17,813 nt of DNA, taken from NCBI GenBank assembly GCA_002712845.1, contig PAUV01000036.1:1-17813 (forward strand), given 5' to 3'. The position numbers and the translations under genes are program-made. The notes under the pieces were generated by a model. That model ran no database searches, was not told the origin of the DNA, and worked only from the letters and a program-made list of their open reading frames with translations. This DNA is from Rhodopirellula sp. (GTDB lineage: Bacteria; Planctomycetota; Planctomycetia; Pirellulales; Pirellulaceae). This document shows positions 16,839 to 17,813 of this stretch, one piece after another. Position 1 is the stretch's first letter, and each line of letters starts with the position of its first letter.

Positions 16839-17813
16839 TTACTTCTCAATTTTGGCCGTTTTTCGACTCAATACCAACTGCTGCAGTTGCTCGGACAATA
16901 CGTTGAGTTGGTCCTCGGACAAGGACTTTACCCTGTTTTCCGTCTCATCGTGATCGGACGTGTGATCGTACAATTCACGAGCGACGACCTCCCCGCTGTC
17001 AAATTTTCGCCACTCGGTGTAACGCACTCGATCAGTTCGCATTGAATACCCCATGTAAATTGGAGGTTTGCCGCGAGGGTAGTTTGGGCGAGGTGTTTGA
17101 GTCAAAGCAAAACGCGTCGTGCCAATCGCATCCGTTGGATTCCTCAAATCAGGGACCAGGCTGCGTCCAGCCAGACCATCGGGATTCGGGAAACCGCAAA
17201 GCTCTGTCAAAGTGGGGAACAGATCAACTAATTCGGTAATTGCAGTAATGCGTTGCGGTTCGGCTTGCCCCGGAACGGCCACGATCAGTGGAACATGAGC
17301 ATCGAGTTCAAACACCGTGGTTTTTCGAGTCAAACCATGCTCGCCCAGATGCAGACCGTGGTCAGAAAAGAACACGATGACCGTCTCTTTACGGAGAGAC
17401 AATTCATCGAGTGTCTTCAATAATCTGCCGACCTGATGATCCAGATAGCTGATCGCGGCCAGATGGCCATGGTGCATCTCCTTCAACAGATCTGAATCTT
17501 CGCCCCCACGATATCGTGCACTGGTCATCGCCAACTTAGGTACTGCCCGAGGGGGTGTTAAATGACGCGGCAGAGGAATTTCCGATCGTTCATAGAGATC
17601 CCAGTATTTCTTGGGTGCGTTGAAAGGTGTGTGTGGTTTCCAAAATCCCACCGCCAGAAAAAAAGGACGTTCACGTGCGGCACACTCTCTCAGCACACGC
17701 GATGCTGAAACGGCAACTCGACCATCAAAGTAGGACTCGTCAGGCACATCTCGACACTCAGTCCCACCAACACCGGAGGCAAGGTTTGGAGGCAACACGC
17801 CCTCCACCCGCGG
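16839..17813 (-). CDS. Sulfatase, iduronate-2-sulfatase-like, C-terminal part (start outside the window)
   Basis: The last 324 residues of a sulfatase (PF00884) are visible and the frame stays open to the right edge, so the gene begins beyond 17813; an in-frame GTG at 17807 is not a real start. The visible part follows human iduronate-2-sulfatase closely in order: [15 protein letters not shown], then [15 protein letters not shown], the metal-binding [13 protein letters not shown] with K in [31 protein letters not shown], and the late [16 protein letters not shown] strand. It would remove sulfate esters, most likely from sulfated sugars, after export. The formylglycine site (C-x-P-x-R) and any signal peptide lie outside the window and cannot be checked. 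The neighbouring cytochrome-like genes fit a polysaccharide-processing locus, but a 257-bp gap separates them, so co-transcription is uncertain. The exact substrate cannot be deduced. Confidence 0.9.
   Translation of the reverse strand, partial: PRVEGVLPPNLASGVGGTECRDVPDESYFDGRVAVSASRVLRECAARERPFFLAVGFWKPHTPFNAPKKYWDLYERSEIPLPRHLTPPRAVPKLAMTSARYRGGEDSDLLKEMHHGHLAAISYLDHQVGRLLKTLDELSLRKETVIVFFSDHGLHLGEHGLTRKTTVFELDAHVPLIVAVPGQAEPQRITAITELVDLFPTLTELCGFPNPDGLAGRSLVPDLRNPTDAIGTTRFALTQTPRPNYPRGKPPIYMGYSMRTDRVRYTEWRKFDSGEVVARELYDHTSDHDETENRVKSLSEDQLNVLSEQLQQLVLSRKTAKIEK

Noticed and set aside
17807..17813. GTG at 17807 as the start of the sulfatase
   Set aside because: The frame continues to the window edge and the N-terminal catalytic half of the family is missing, so the gene is simply cut.

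Overview
The window is about 17.8 kb of moderate-GC bacterial DNA that is almost certainly from the phylum Planctomycetota. Every convincing gene is on the minus strand, so the reading order runs from high to low coordinates. The assignment rests on protein families that cluster together mainly in planctomycetes: the PSCyt1 / DUF1549 / DUF1553 cytochrome-like proteins, their DUF1501 partners, a DUF1552 protein, a PVC-type 'dehydrogenase + CxxCH' protein, a FecR-type anti-sigma factor with its ECF sigma factor, and an iduronate-2-sulfatase-like sulfatase. I cannot name the genus from sequence alone.

Layout in transcription order. (1) 17813-16839: C-terminal part of a secreted-type sulfatase; its start lies beyond the window. 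(2) 16838-16582: a 257-bp gap carrying a 22-bp-period tandem direct repeat. (3) 16581-13948 and 13933-12470: a PSCyt1-DUF1549-DUF1553 gene and a DUF1501 gene, tightly linked. (4) 12469-11984: a 486-bp gap with a candidate small-ORF or structured element and TGTACA palindromes. (5) 11983-8366 and 8358-6886: a second, larger DUF1549/DUF1553 gene carrying two LamG-like modules, plus a second DUF1501 gene whose ribosome binding site overlaps the upstream stop codon. (6) 6885-6407: a gap with two neighbouring palindromes. (7) 6406-2399: a five-module PVC-type protein (beta-propeller, HEAT-like helices, an unnamed beta module, one CxxCH heme site, and a C-terminal DUF6807/PmoA-like domain). (8) 2220-1660, 1663-287 and 267-1: ECF sigma factor, membrane FecR-type anti-sigma factor (ATGA overlap) and the start of a DUF1552 protein, probably one operon.

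How the parts may work together (inference). All large proteins carry Sec or Tat export signals, so the locus encodes an envelope or periplasmic set. It combines heme-binding CxxCH proteins (five visible CxxCH motifs), alkaline-phosphatase-fold-like DUF1501 proteins, carbohydrate-binding-like LamG modules and a sulfatase. This is the composition seen at many planctomycete loci suspected of processing complex, often sulfated, polysaccharides. The biochemical activity of DUF1501, DUF1549, DUF1552 and DUF1553 proteins is not established. The sigma/anti-sigma pair could control the DUF1552 gene directly and perhaps the neighbours, but no shared promoter motif is convincing.

I see no tRNA, rRNA, CRISPR array, insertion sequence or prophage gene. 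The most unusual items are the nested LamG insertion in the DUF1553 protein at 8366-11983, the DUF6807 fusion in the gene at 2399-6406, and the small structured element at 12236-12400.
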